Made by a program: the position numbers and the translations under genes. Shown piece after piece: positions 1-11,236 of a stretch of DNA of 64,000 nucleotides. The notes beneath the pieces were generated by a model. That model saw nothing but the letters and a program-made list of their open reading frames with translations, made no database searches and was not told the DNA's origin. Position 1 is the first letter of the stretch. Each line of letters begins with the position of its first letter. The stretch is from Gari tellinella (taxonomy: Eukaryota > Mollusca > Bivalvia > Cardiida > Psammobiidae): positions 24,191,550-24,255,549 of the forward strand of contig OV277864.1 of NCBI GenBank assembly GCA_922989275.2, read 5' to 3'.

Positions 1-435
1 TGGCTTTGCATTCGAGGAGTATATGATTAACGTATTGGACACGTGTTATGAACTATGAACTAAAATATGCTTGTGCTGAAATATTTCTATTCCTGTTTGT
101 GTTACATTAATTATTTTACAAATATTAAGTCACAGATGGACAAGTTATACCTAACGAACCTCTGAGACAACCCTCACAAGTAGGTCACATTCCATTTCTT
201 TTCAGCGACAATTCTATACTAGATAGTGTCTATTTCCAAAGCTGAAATAGGCATTAATTCATATTTTATGATCATAGCATTTATAATGAGAAGTAATTCA
301 ACAACCACAATGTTAGTACCATACAATTCCAGTCGTGCATGGAAGGAGGATAGCATGACGACCATCACTTAATCAATGTAAGCCTAGCATCTATTATAGT
401 ATATATTGGCATACAGGTCATCATGAGACGCATCG
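1..435. other. Unassigned AT-rich sequence
   Basis: No coding region, RNA gene or bounded repeat was recognised. Confidence 0.5.
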
Positions 436-684
436 TTAACTCAATGAGCCCTAGTGACGCATATATGCGTCCTTTACCAATAGTGTACCTGTGAAGAGTA
501 CGCATCGTCCTATGCAAACATTGATGTCCTTGATCAGAGGGCTCCTGCAGAAGCCCTCTGATCATGGACTTCACTGTTTGTCATTTTGTAAGTTATTACA
601 AAAAACGTCCCTAAATAGTCTAAAATGGACCAGCCTTTATTGCAAACTGGATTTGTCCATTGGAAGTTTCAGGGGATGAGTTAA
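436..684 (+). mobile_element. M3 element, TTAA-flanked
   Basis: TTAA lies at both ends (436-439 and 681-684). Near the left end is the palindrome GACGCATATATGCGTC (448-463), and a hairpin at 531-564 is built from TGATCAGAGGGCT and its complement. No coding capacity. The TTAA ends suggest mobilisation by a piggyBac-type enzyme. Confidence 0.65.
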
Positions 685-926
685 GCGGCATGGCAACCGA
701 GTATGCACTGTTTGCTTTTTCAGATTAAATGTTGTTCTGTAAATTGGAAAATAATACAGTGTCTTTAGATCACCCTTGTATATCTACATGTATAAATGAA
801 ATCTTCCAGCAAACACAAAGGGAGATTTCATTACAATAACCAGGTATAAATGGGTTGCATAATATTACATAGGGACTACATGTAAATTACGGCTGACTAC
901 ATTAATGTTCCAGAAACCAAATCATA

Positions 927-1105
927 TACACGGGGGAAGACATTATTCTTTACCGTTTTAACGAAATAAAACAAAAAACGCATCAAAAGCTAGGAAAAGA
1001 ACAGTTTTTAACAATCTAAATATTTAGTCGATCTGATTTTAAACAGTATGGAGTCTGATGATACGCCTTGTTACCCGGCGTCTGATCTGGTTCAAAACTT
1101 TTATG
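927..1105 (+). mobile_element. M1 element, degenerate and 3'-truncated
   Basis: The left end, the region resembling CCCGTTTAAACGC and the core CCCGGCGTCTGATCTGG are recognisable. The right terminal repeat is absent. Confidence 0.5.
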
Positions 1106-1346
1106 TAGCATATCCACTTCGCGTTGTGTAACCCAGGTTATGGAGCTGTTTTATAACAAGGCAAACGTCTCAGTCTAGCTTTTATTTCCTAAAGAGTTCC
1201 CAGGCACGTCTCTATAAACACCAGCACTTTATAACTTCACCCCTACATCTCTCCAAGAGCTGTACTAAACGTATCCCTACATCTTGACAGTTCTCTCTCT
1301 AATCCAACTAAAACGCAAGTTCCTTTCTAATCTCGCAGAGCGCGCG

Positions 1347-1649
1347 GGCTCTTTATAATTGATTTGATTTGTTTTGATTTTACGTCACTTTCAACAGTAT
1401 TTCAGTCATATCGCGACGTCCAGCTAATTATAGGTGGAGGAAGACCCCAGAGGTCCTTTATGCACTGTTTCAGGCACAAATCGACAACTGGGTAGAACCA
1501 CCGACCTTCCGCAAGCCAGCTGGAAGGCTTCCCCACATGAAAAATCCGAACGACCCTACTGGGATTCGAACTCACAGCGGTGAGGAGCTTAGTGATGTAA
1601 GTCACAGTGACTATACCACTAGGCCACGGAGGTCCCCGGCTCTTTATAA
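1347..1649 (-). mobile_element. tRNA-headed SINE (MetaSINE-like) with a 12-bp target duplication
   Basis: The SINE body is 1359-1637 on the minus strand, flanked by perfect direct copies of GGCTCTTTATAA (1347-1358 and 1638-1649). Its head has a pol III A box, TGGCCTAGTGG (1616-1626), and a B box close to GGTTCGAATCC (1562-1572). The body includes GGAAGGTCGGTGGTTCTACC and CTTCCTCCACC, and the tail is rich in AAATC repeats. The body resembles the MetaSINE superfamily of invertebrates by recollection. It would have been inserted by LINE machinery; no protein is encoded. Confidence 0.85.
1562..1626 (-). promoter_or_regulatory. Internal pol III promoter (A and B boxes) of the SINE
   Basis: The A box is at 1616-1626 and the B box at 1562-1572, read on the minus strand. 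The spacing is about 43 bases, as in tRNA-type promoters. It is tRNA-derived, not a tRNA gene. Confidence 0.75.
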
Positions 1650-3439
1650 ACAGTCTGTAGGAACTCGAATGAATAACGTCAGAGTTACGTAAGCACATTC
1701 CAGCCACGTCCTAGCAACGTAACCAGGCGTATTCTTACTGTGTCTGGCTCCCTAATATGGGACTCTATCCCTGACTTATAACCTAATATGTAATAACCTA
1801 GTCGATTGACGTAACATCCGTTGTTATGCAATTTGCATAACGGAAGCGTGGGATGACAGAATTGCCTTTTCCGGGATAAGGGGAGGTACCAAAGTCTTAC
1901 TAATCAGTGAAGTAGTTTGACCTTTCGTAATCCACCGAACATTCTAGAAGGCGTGACGTAGATTGAATAATAATTAATTTTAAGAACGTATGCTAAAAAT
2001 AACCACTGAACAGATAAGATATTTCTCCAGCATTTCATGTCTGCTGCTATAAGGTAACTACGTTACATTTATACAATTGAAATTACATTTTTCACATAAG
2101 TTTTTATTGGAAAACAATATCGCCCGTAAGGTAAACCGGAAGATTCTGTTATCCGAACATAATTATTCGGTCCCAAAAAACACTATTCTTCTTGTTTACT
2201 AATTAATCCCTTCACTTGAGAAATATTAAAATGACAAAAATATAGATCTAATTACCACTGTTTTCAATACAGAACAACGATCGCGAATAGTTGTGTCTCT
2301 ATAGACTGTTGTATCCTATTGTCGTAGTGCTTAGACTTAGAATATATATATAAAGCACGTACATTGCTATTACATACTTTGTTCTTTTGCTATTAAAACT
2401 CCGAATACGGTATAACATCCATACAATTAATAATAACGAAATAATAGCAAGGCCATTTTTTTGTTTGAATACACCACCCCGCATGATTTGAATCATTTAC
2501 CCGTAAATGTGTTCCGTATTATCGGGGTTTCTGATTGATTGTCAAGGCTTGTTGCTAGGGAGGTAGTAAACTCTTCAGTTCAGAAAAGTTTTTAGAATCT
2601 TGCTTGTTTATTTAGATTTAACACTCTATATAAATGACAATATGTAACAAGTTTTACATGTAAAATTTCAAAAAGTAAGATAATTCAAATCCAATTTGTG
2701 TTGTATGGGTCTTAACCACATTTTCCAATAGAAATTTATCAGAGGAAAACTGTGGATATATTTCCGGATGTCAGAAGCGTCCATTTCAACGTTTTTGAAC
2801 ACCCGATAATACGATAAACCCGGAGAATACGAGAAAGGAATCCACGCTTACAAGTATAGATATTGAAATTTTGGATAATCTGTTGTAAGATTTGGACAAA
2901 GAGAGGTCTCATTCATTGATCTAGAATATATCGAATTTATTGATTTAATTCGTTTTTACGGTAGAATAAACAGATAGAGGTGTCTGCACTCGAGCCCTAT
3001 GTTTTTCAGAATTCATGTTTACTAAGCAAGGGAAGTAACCGATACGGGACAGAATGATTAAAACCCGTACCGAATAAGCGGGTCGTTTCGTATTGTTACG
3101 AGGGCCGAAATGTGATGTTAGCCATGTAACATTCGGATTTTCACCTTCTGACATCACATAAGGCTATATAGTTGATAAATCAAGTGAGGTATAATAACAG
3201 TAAAACAGACAGTTCCTATGCAAATGTTCTGCATTACTGTTTTATTGCATAAAAATGTCACATGCCTTAAACCAAATGTCGTTTCAACTTCTTTTCAATG
3301 ACTAATAAACTTCCTTGTTCCAAAAACCTCTCTTAACGATTTTTTTTGCCCTACAGGGTTCATTTTACGGAGGTTTTTCTGCTTGATTTATCTAATAAGA
3401 CCTAGTTGTATAACTATTGTTGTCGCAATGTTCCTATAT
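1650..3439. other. Unassigned sequence with one M5-type hairpin
   Basis: No gene was recognised. An M5-type stem around 3195-3245 pairs ACAGTAAAACAGA with its near-complement TCTGCATTACTGTTTTA. Otherwise it is AT-rich single-copy-looking DNA. Confidence 0.4.
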
Positions 3440-3630
3440 GACACAGTGGAGAACACGTTATTCTTTCCCATTTTATCGAATCTGAACGCAAAAGCAATGC
3501 AGTAAAATATTAGTAAAAATGCAGCTTTTTGAATATTTACAAAATTATTTTTATATTACTAACAGACAGTTTTGAGCCTGATCAGATGGCAGATGCGGAC
3601 GTACCTAGCGTCTGATCTGTCTCAAAACTG
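3440..3630 (+). mobile_element. M1 element, degenerate
   Basis: ACAGTGGAGAACACGTTATT opens the copy, and the hairpin region reads GAGCCTGATCAGATGGC then GCGTCTGATCTG. The right end is lost. Confidence 0.55.
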
Positions 3631-3891
3631 GTCGCTATGGAAACGATTTCACAGTGTTACTTGAGTGTTATATCAATTCACAAGATTGAATGGTCCCTAA
3701 CACTAATCGGTAGGTATCTTCCGTATTACGTGTACATCGTGTAGTCAAGCCTTCTATTGTGGGAGTGGGTTTATTGTCACTGTATCATATTTATCACAGG
3801 AAATGACCTCTTTCTCACAGCATAGTTTAATGATATATACCGGGTATTTTGATACAAACAAAGTACGTAAATTGACCAGACTAATTACGTG

Positions 3892-4092
3892 TACAGGGGA
3901 AAACACGTTATTATTTCCTAATTAACGCGTTCATTATAACGAGTAATCCAGCGTTTATTCAGGGTCCAAATCGTTTGTCACCTAGATTAAAAAAGTCATA
4001 AGAAATGTCGAGAACTCGCCATTATCTACTATTTATTAAATCACGTTTGCGTCTAAACGGTAGAGAAAAAAAAAATCATCTTCTCCACTGTA
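3892..4092 (-). mobile_element. M1 element lacking most of the hairpin
   Basis: Both ends are present (TACAGGGGAAAACACG and CTTCTCCACTGTA). The core hairpin is reduced to one arm, GTCCAAATCGTTTGTC. Confidence 0.65.
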
Positions 4093-4320
4093 TTTACATA
4101 ATTATTCAATTATTTGTAATATTATCCTCTTGTTACTACTGTGATAGCCATTGTGCAACAACTGGCATTGTGTATTCAAGCAGTAAATGAATGGCGGCTG
4201 ACAATTCACAAGTTTAAAATGAATAACTTTTTAACTGAGACTGTTCTTTATGGAACAAGCAAAACCAGCTAGTCAAAGTCAACATCTCTAGTATTAATTT
4301 TTGTTTATGTAACGTAAGGT

Positions 4321-4556
4321 TACAGTGGAGAAAACGTTATTCTTTCCCAATAAACGCGTTTACGCTAAAACTCTTATTTCCATTGCAAACAGTTTGGAAA
4401 CAGATCAGACCCCAGGTAACAGGCTCCAAACTGTTTGCCACTCAGATTAACATGAATAGTCAGAATGTCGAAAAGTTGTCCTCTTCTATGTTTTAGTGCA
4501 ATGCGTTTGCGTACGTTTGCGTTTAAACGGGAACGAATAACAGCTTTTCCACTGTA
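4321..4556 (-). mobile_element. M1 element, both ends present
   Basis: TACAGTGGAGAAAACGTT and TTTTCCACTGTA bound the copy. The hairpin has a short internal deletion (CAGACCCCAGGTAACAGGC). Confidence 0.75.
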
Positions 4557-4997
4557 TTGATATTGGTGCGATTATGGAAAGTGCTTTAAGGTATTGAAAA
4601 TCACAAACTCAAGAAAAGTCAAACGGCTGAAGTACAACTTAGTAATTTTAAAGGAATTCCAGAATACTTGTCAAATATATCTACTGAAATTCTGGTTCAT
4701 GGATTAATTCATTCTAGAGAGATAGAATTTATTCAGGAAACAATATGCATATCATGGCAACCAACAATAAGTATACACAGATCAAACAAAAAGTAGCAAA
4801 CCATGTATACAAATAAAGATATTCATGACAGGCACACCAATACCAAGGATAGCACAGAAAAGAGAAAAATATTTTCCCTTATTTCTATTGTGGTCCCTGA
4901 TATTGGTGGCTGAACCATGAAAGGTCATGTAGCTTTCTCACCTTTACTTCTGCAAATGTCTATGTACAAACATCCCATTATACTAAATTAATCAGCT
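4557..4997. other. Unassigned sequence
   Basis: Nothing recognised. It directly precedes the LINE remnant and may include more of it beyond recognition. Confidence 0.4.
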
Positions 4998-5165
4998 TAA
5001 AGGAATACAGAACCAAACAATCTTGTGATCAACCCAGTAACAATATACTGAAATAGTTACACTGGTTGCCAGTACATGCAAAAATAATGTTCAAAGAGCT
5101 TGTGACGGTCTTTTTTGCATTGTTCATGGAACAACGCCAGTATATTCAAGTTCACTCCTCCGGGT

Positions 5166-5503
5166 TACAGTACTGAACCTTATTAAATTAAATTGATAAT
5201 CGCAAGCGAATTGCCATCGAATTGCCATCGAATTGCCATCGAATCGGGCGCTTCAAAAAACAAATCCTCCTTTTGAATATTTTTACGCGAATTTTCCGAA
5301 GCGGTTTTGACACAAATGGAATCGGGAAGAATAAGGAAGGCATATTTGCGAACATTTGTGAGATACATCATTCAAGAAAACTTGCCCGATGGTACATTTA
5401 GTATTTTGAATCGCAAGCGAATTGCCATCGAATTGCAAGCGAATTGCCATCGAATTGCAAGCGAATCGCAAAAATTGTTAATTTAATGAGGTTCAGTACT
5501 GTA
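5166..5503. mobile_element. TA-flanked inverted-repeat element with CAGTACTG ends
   Basis: It starts TACAGTACTGAACCT and ends AGGTTCAGTACTGTA, with terminal repeats of about 24 bp. Just inside both ends are runs of CGAATTGCCAT / CGAATTGCAAG (5197-5243 and 5411-5468). About 330 bp, no protein. The first eight bases after TA match those of the 4.3-kb element at 34548-38862. Confidence 0.75.
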
Positions 5504-6242
5504 GCTACATTCTAAGAAAATCATATGACATCCATCGTGCTTTCTCAAGAAACAAACAAATTTTACTGATAGGTCAAATGCTGCAGTGGAACTCTCTCCC
5601 AAATGGATTTAGCGGTGTATCAAACTCATGAATTTGTGAACTTTTCAAAGTATATGAAAACACTATATGGTGGTTTTTGTTTGGAAGAGCTATTTAAGAT
5701 GAATGTAAAAATAGAAAAAAATGTACATTTTGGTTTACAGCTTTTGGCTCTACGGCCATGTTTAAAAGATATGTCAGGTTAGGATTCGATTTTTTTTATC
5801 CTTTTCAAAGAGTACGCTTCTATAAAATCCCTTTCAAATGAAAACAAACATAATCATTTGGTTTTGTATTATTTATTTTACGTCTATGGTAGTATTTCCT
5901 CATAGAAAAACTAATGTAAGACAAAAGAGGCACCAAATGTTGAAGCTCTAAATATCATCGATTTGGTACTTTTTTGTAAATTATGTAAAGGGAGATAACT
6001 CCTTTTCTTTAATAACTCAAAATTTTCAACACTAACCTATCAATATCTTTTCATATTTGAATTGCCTTTGTTTGGGTTTTCATCTGGTCGAATATAAGAA
6101 AAAGGTAGATACTAGAAATATAATTTGTTTACTATTTCTTATAAAGTTTTGTTTTAAAACAAATGTCATTACCCATAAATAAATACGAAAGAAGACTCAA
6201 GCAGGAAACGCAACACAAACAATACACCCATCTCTAAAGCAG

Positions 6243-6300
6243 AACACACACACAGCCATACCATAACAAACACACACATATACACACACACACACACGCA
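6243..6300. repeat. CA-rich simple repeat
   Basis: Interrupted runs of CACACA inside the retroelement 3' UTR. The homologous tract at about 40190-40240 is GT-rich. Confidence 0.8.
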
Positions 6301-6824
6301 ATCCCACACACTAAACAGAAAACAATACGCAAGACAAACATAAAGCAAAGTGAACATAGGAGCCCGCCTTGGTACGGTCAGCAGCAATAAAAAATTAATT
6401 ATAAATTAACCATTAACAACCACTGGGGGGTTAAACCTGGGTTTAGGGGCGCCCAACCTCACTCTTATCTCCTATATTCACCTATAAAGACGAACAGTGT
6501 ACATAAAATATAAACCCTGTTCCACAACCTTACAATCAAAAAGACCGCCAGCACAGTAAGTAAATACATGTAAAACATCTAACAAAATTCTCTGACAGGA
6601 TTATTAGTAACACGGGAAAGAATTAAACATTCAAGCCCGTGTTAAAAATAACCCACTATGGCAACGGTCAAATTGTACTCAAGCGAATAGTCTGTAGTCA
6701 CGAGTAACTGTAAGACATGGGAGAGTTTAGGGTACGACAGAGAGGGAGAGAAAAACCAAAGCACGAAAATCCGACATAACTCTCCCGGTTAAGGACGGCT
6801 TTAGAGATACATCATCATGTAGTG

Positions 6825-7315
6825 CTAAGCCCTGTCTGTCGTCGCACAACCAAAGAGGAAAGCATATTTATCAATTGTAGATTGATCGATAACCAAACAT
6901 GAAGTGCGCAGCAATATACATGTAGTTGGATCATAATCTTTTTTGAGGAAAAATCTAATACGTTTTACAAATTGGTTTTGAAAATGCATATGTCCAAGAA
7001 TCTTACGAAGTCTGTAAATCACATCACCATAAAACTCCGGATGTGAAATACCTTGCCGCAGAAAAGACTTTAAGTTACATTTATACTTGTTAATGAGAGG
7101 AAGATTTCTATAAAAGAATTTAGAAAATGTTTTACGATGTTTATGAAATCTGTACCCCTGTTTAAGAAGCTTTTCAGTAATAGTTTTATTACGAATGTGG
7201 AAGTCCTCAACAGAGGTATAAGCCCTTGCAAAACGAATAAGTTGTGAAATATAAACCCCGTAAGATGTAGAACGGGGAACATCGCCATCTAGATGAGGAT
7301 AAAACCATGTTGTTG
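6825..7315 (-). pseudogene. Reverse transcriptase C-terminal fragment
   Basis: The frame stays open from about 7310 down to the stop at 6825. It contains FYPHLDGDVPRSTSYGVYI, SQLIRFARAYTSVEDF, then EKLLKQGYRFHKHRKTFSKF and ISHPEFYGDVIYRLRKILG. I recall this tail from invertebrate reverse-transcriptase proteins; the exact clade is unsure. The catalytic RT core is missing, and a stop precedes the fragment at the boundary with the flanking arm. No function is expected. Confidence 0.65.
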
Positions 7316-8071
7316 ATTCAGAGATTCATATTTTCCAAATCTGGTGCCTGTTTGGTCTTGATTTAGTTTCTTTATGCCAAAATACTTCCATAGACATGGA
7401 GTACATAATGAAAAACAGAATTACAATGTTTTTCTTTGTTTAAATAGATGTTTCTGAAGCTAATACTTTAGATTTGACCAATTTTGAGAAAAAAAGTCTG
7501 AATTTGACACACCTTTTCCAAATTGCCGTAGTACAAACTAAAGCACACCAACATATGGTTTTTCTATTGTTTCATTTATCATAGACAGCTTTTCCAAATT
7601 AAACATGGCAGAAAAAAAGTTAGATACTTTGAAAACGTCGCTTATGAGTTTGATACACCCTTAAAATCAATCTCGGTCAAAAATTCTTTCAGAAGAAATC
7701 TCAAAACTTGTCTTTTTGAAAATGTTTTTAAGAAGAACGTTGAGGTGTTTTAAATGATTGTATGTAACTAACTGTACATATACTTGCTGTGTAAAGCGCA
7801 GATGGTCATATTCAATAATAGTTGCGCTATAGAAATGACATTGAGTTGATTAGAATTGACTGAATGTAAATCCTATCTATCTGGAGCTCTTTATGACCAC
7901 CGTATTTACTTCAGAGTGTATTGTTTATTTACTTTAAGTTTATCATTTTATATCGGTTCACTGTTTCTTCTAATACATTTCTCGATTTTGTGTTTAAGGA
8001 AGTGATAGTATGCTACGATAGTATTGAGTGTTGTTTATTGACAATTCTGGCTATTTGTTTTGATCTGAGGT

Positions 8072-8157
8072 GCAAACAGTTCGGAACCTGATCAGACGCC
8101 AGGTTTCTCTGAGCGTAAACGCATTTATTGGGACTGAATTACGTCTTCTCTACTGTA
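8072..8157 (+). mobile_element. M1 right-end fragment
   Basis: One hairpin arm (AACAGTTCGGAACCTGATCA) is joined to the right end GCGTAAACGCATTTATTGGG...TACTGTA. The left two-thirds are missing. Confidence 0.6.
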
Positions 8158-8235
8158 ACAGAATGTCAGAACATGCACACGGAGCCTTGAAGATGGTGAC
8201 ATCTTCTTGAAGATGGTGACATCTTATTGCATATC

Positions 8236-8464
8236 TTAACCAATTCGTGCCCACGATCCCATATATGGGACATAAGCAAACAGTGTAGACTCTGATCAGA
8301 CGCCGCATTATGCGGCCTCTTATCAGAGTCTACGCTGTTTGCTGATATGAATTTCAATATAAAACAAAATGAAAATGAAAACTTTGACTAGGTATCCCTT
8401 TGATAAATAATGGCCTAATCCAATATATGAACATGGACGAATCTACTTGGCGTAAATGAGTTAA
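8236..8464 (-). mobile_element. M8 element, TTAA-flanked
   Basis: TTAA lies at 8236-8239 and 8461-8464. A hairpin about 8278-8341 has stem AGACTCTGATCAGACGCC and loop region GCATTATGC. The AAATTTCAATATAAAACA-like stretch that follows is typical of this family here. Confidence 0.65.
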
Positions 8465-8592
8465 ATTATTCCTAAACCCCACACGAGCAGTCTATATTAC
8501 TTTTGTTCTCAGTGTTGATGCTGTCAATATAGACGTCTCAATATAACAGAGCACTGAAAAGACATATTGGTTTGATAAAACCAACACTCATT

Positions 8593-8747
8593 TTAACACA
8601 TTTATACCCAGTGGATTCTTCCATGTTTATATATTGGATAAGTCCATTTTTATCAAAGGGATGCCTGGTCAAAAAAATAAATTCAATTTGTTTTATATTG
8701 AAATTCCACTGAGCAAACAGTGTAGACTCTGATCAGACATGGGTTAA
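8593..8747 (+). mobile_element. M8 element with half of the hairpin deleted
   Basis: TTAA lies at 8593-8596 and 8744-8747. The left end reads ACACATTTATACCCAGTGGA and the right end CATGGG. The hairpin stops after TCTGATCAGA. Confidence 0.65.
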
Positions 8748-9711
8748 ATCTGTATTACTATGTTTCTGAATAAATCACAGGAAATTTCCTCAAGCTCTCT
8801 ACATTTATTTTCTCAAACATTAATGAACCAGATAATACAATACGTGTTGTACATGTAGGTTCTGATCTGAATCAATACCGCTTGTCAATATCTATAACAC
8901 ACGTGTTATGTGTGTTCACCGGGGAATACACTATGTACAGACTCCGACGGTGCTAGATAGTTTCAGTGGTGTTTGATCTAGAATACTTTCACGTTTTGAC
9001 TCATTTAAATATTTCTTCAGTCAAAATACCTAACACTTAAATTTGAGAAATTAAAGCAAACGACAATTGGTTACATCTGATGACGTCATTGCCGTAAAAG
9101 GGTTAAGGAATAACGTCTTCCCCCACAAAAAGGAGGTTACAGATTACTTTGTAATTTGGCAGCTCTTAGGAAATTCGATTCTTCTCCCATTTATTTCATT
9201 CGGTTAAATGAACAGCATTGCCCTAAGAGGACTGACTTCACCCAGGAGAATAACAGTATAAATACATACAAACGTATCAATTATACATGTAACGTATCGA
9301 ATATATTCGTTTGTTGTCATGTTTCTGTTTCCTAAGCAAAGGCCCTTAAAACCTGTCTGAGAATAATGACCATATCAGAGATATTACTGTTGGAACTATG
9401 AATATATTAAGTTCGTTTCAAACTTTAATTTGACTGGGTTTCTTTATGGTTCCGAAAATACAATAACTGACAAACATACAAAAACATTGAATCCTGGCCG
9501 AACAATTGAGAATACATTTAATTTCCTTTTTTTAAGTGAATATGAAAATAATGAAATAAATCGTAGAAAAAACATTTTTTGAAATGGCTGACTTTTTATC
9601 TTTATCTGAGTAGCAAACAGTAGGGAGTCTGATCAGATGCAAGGTTACCATACAGTTAACAATTAATATAAAGTTTCTTCCGTGGTCGATTTTATTGGAA
9701 TAATAGGAAGG
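8748..9711. other. Unassigned sequence with repeat remnants
   Basis: No gene. An M2-like remnant (AAAGCAAACGACAA to GGGTTAAGG) is near 9050-9107. A single hairpin arm, GGGAGTCTGATCAGATGC, lies near 9622-9641. Confidence 0.4.
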
Positions 9712-9960
9712 TACAGTGGAGAATCTGTTATTCTTTCCCGTGTAAACGCAAACGTACGCAAACGCAAAGCACTAATACGTAGAAAAGAACAACTTTTGGA
9801 CAATTCTAAATTTCATGTTTATCTTGGTGACAAACAGTTTGGAGCCTGATCAGACGCCGGGTTACTCGGCGTCTGATCTGGCTCCAAACTGTTTGCACTG
9901 CAAATAATAGTTTTAGCGTAAACGCGTTTATTGGGAAAGAATAACACATTCTCCACTGTA
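9712..9960 (+). mobile_element. M1 element, near-complete
   Basis: The ends TACAGTGGAGAATCTG and CATTCTCCACTGTA are intact. The full hairpin has loop region CCGGGTTACTCGG. Confidence 0.85.
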
Positions 9961-10523
9961 TTCTCCACTATACTGCATCTTTTATCAGCATTAATACTGT
10001 TAGCTAATATACTGATAAGCAAAAAGTGTATAATTGAAAAGCAATATAGTTTAAGTGTACGGTGGATTTGTAGCTTAACTCATAATTTTACAATGGTTAA
10101 CTGAACGAAAGTTACGTAGATCGATCGCAATTCTCGTAACGAACCAAGAACCAAAGTACCCATATTAACCGACATTCGTCTGCTCTCATTGGGGGCGCAT
10201 TACCGTAATGCAAATACGCCTGTAAATGTTTAATACAATGTATGTGTCTAATAGAAGATTGACGTTTCCAACGTGCTAAATGAAATATTTATTTGGTATA
10301 TTTGAACATTAACTTGTGCTATTAGCCCCTAAATAAAATTGTAACATACCTACAGGTGGGAGGTTAAACAACTTCTTTTGCATCTAATAATGATTGACAC
10401 AACTTCTTTTGTCTTCTTTTTAAAGCTTAAACAATTGAAAACTTAACGAAACGCCATGTTCTACATTTTATCGCAACGCACTGTGCAATTCGTTTAGTTT
10501 TGGAGGAAAGAATAGTATTTGGT
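9961..10523. other. Unassigned sequence
   Basis: Nothing recognised. Confidence 0.4.
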
Positions 10524-10780
10524 TACAGTTAGAAGATGTAATTCCTTCCCAATAAACACATTATGCTTAATCAGTTATTTCTAGAGCAAACAATTTGGAG
10601 CCAGATCAGACACCGGGCAATCCGGCGTCTGATTAGGCTCAACACTGTATGCAACTCAGATAGTAATCAATAGTCAGACTTGTCAACGAGCCATATAATA
10701 CGTTTTATTGTAATGCGTTTGAGTTTCGCTTTCGTTTTATTTGCGTTTTAGCGGGACATATTAACGTCTTCGCCACTGTA
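10524..10780 (-). mobile_element. M1 element, diverged but complete
   Basis: The ends are TACAGTTAGAAGATG and CTTCGCCACTGTA. The hairpin loop region reads CCGGGCAATCCGG, and the arms have several mismatches. Confidence 0.7.
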
Positions 10781-10982
10781 CTGAGATAGCGAAGTAGACG
10801 TAACGGGGAGTATAAGAATGGACATAATATAAATACAAAAGTTAAGCTATACTGTTTGTCTAGTACATTTATTTGTGGTCATTGAAATATGTCCAGAAAG
10901 ACTCATAGTCTTATATTGATTTTGACAGTAGTCATTTTGTCTTTACACATATAGTAAAGTATATATTAGACGAGTCAGGACA

Positions 10983-11198
10983 GGGACATGTCTCATAAAT
11001 CTTCGTACGACAAATGTTGTCGTATGTCAGATTATAAAAGTCTAAATAAATATGTATTTCTCCATCTAATCCTATCGTGTGACATCTCTTTGGAATCGTC
11101 AAAAGACAGGATTAGATAGAGAAATCAGAAATTAAATAAATTTTAAAGTTTTGACTTACGACCGTTTTTGTCGTACGAAATTTTATGAAACGGGCACC
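10983..11198. mobile_element. M6 element
   Basis: The left end (GGACATGTCTCATAAATCTTCGTACGACA) and the right end (TGTCGTACGAAATTTTATGAAACGGGCACC) are inverted repeats. An inner stem pairs TTTCTCCATCTAATCCT with AGGATTAGATAGAGAAA. A second copy is at 39848-40316. Confidence 0.7.
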
Positions 11199-11236
11199 AG
11201 CAGTGCAGTAAGGTAAGCATTACCGACCAACAAGGG

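Larger units (their letters stand above)
6170..7316 (-). mobile_element. 5'-truncated non-LTR-type retroelement: RT C-terminus and 3' UTR
   Basis: On the minus strand the coding piece is followed by a long 3' UTR. The UTR includes GGTTTAACCCCCCAG, GCTGCTGACCGTACCAAGG and a GT-rich tract (CA-rich here, 6243-6300). A second copy of the 3' end lies at 40075-40303 in the opposite orientation, which marks it as a dispersed mobile sequence. Confidence 0.65.
5612..7663. mobile_element. 2.05-kb element with about 350-bp terminal inverted repeats
   Basis: The left arm (about 5612-5975) and the right arm (about 7318-7663) are imperfect reverse complements. Examples are GGTGTATCAAACTCAT against ATGAGTTTGATACACC, and GTCTATGGTAGTATTT against AAATACTTCCATAGAC. 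The middle is occupied by a retroelement tail. No transposase was seen. The target duplication is unclear (TTTA or TTTTA fits), so the superfamily is unassigned. Confidence 0.65.
4998..7865 (+). mobile_element. Decayed CR1/L2-like LINE 3' region, split by two insertions
   Basis: Three pieces read on the + strand: 4998-5165, 5504-5611 and 7664-7865. The first encodes LHWLPVHAKIMFKEL (5057 onward), the usual post-RT motif of CR1/L2 LINEs. The second encodes a LQWNSLPNG-like motif. The third encodes SVKNSFRRNLKTCLFENVF followed by the 3'-UTR signature GCGCTATAGAAAT (7824-7836). Stops and frameshifts make it dead. The order of the pieces agrees with one element later interrupted at 5166-5503 and 5612-7663. 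Confidence 0.65.

Noticed and set aside
1555..1637. A functional tRNA gene on the minus strand
   Set aside because: A and B boxes are present, but the sequence continues into a SINE body, is flanked by a 12-bp target duplication and does not give a clean cloverleaf with acceptor stem.
5183..5471. Repeating peptide with NSLAI/FDGN units
   Set aside because: It comes from the CGAATTGCCAT subterminal repeats of a short inverted-repeat element, in overlapping frames.
6169..6387. Cysteine/valine-rich open frame on the minus strand
   Set aside because: It is translation of the CA/GT-rich 3' UTR of the retroelement and of its simple repeat; the same tract recurs at 40.1-40.3 kb.
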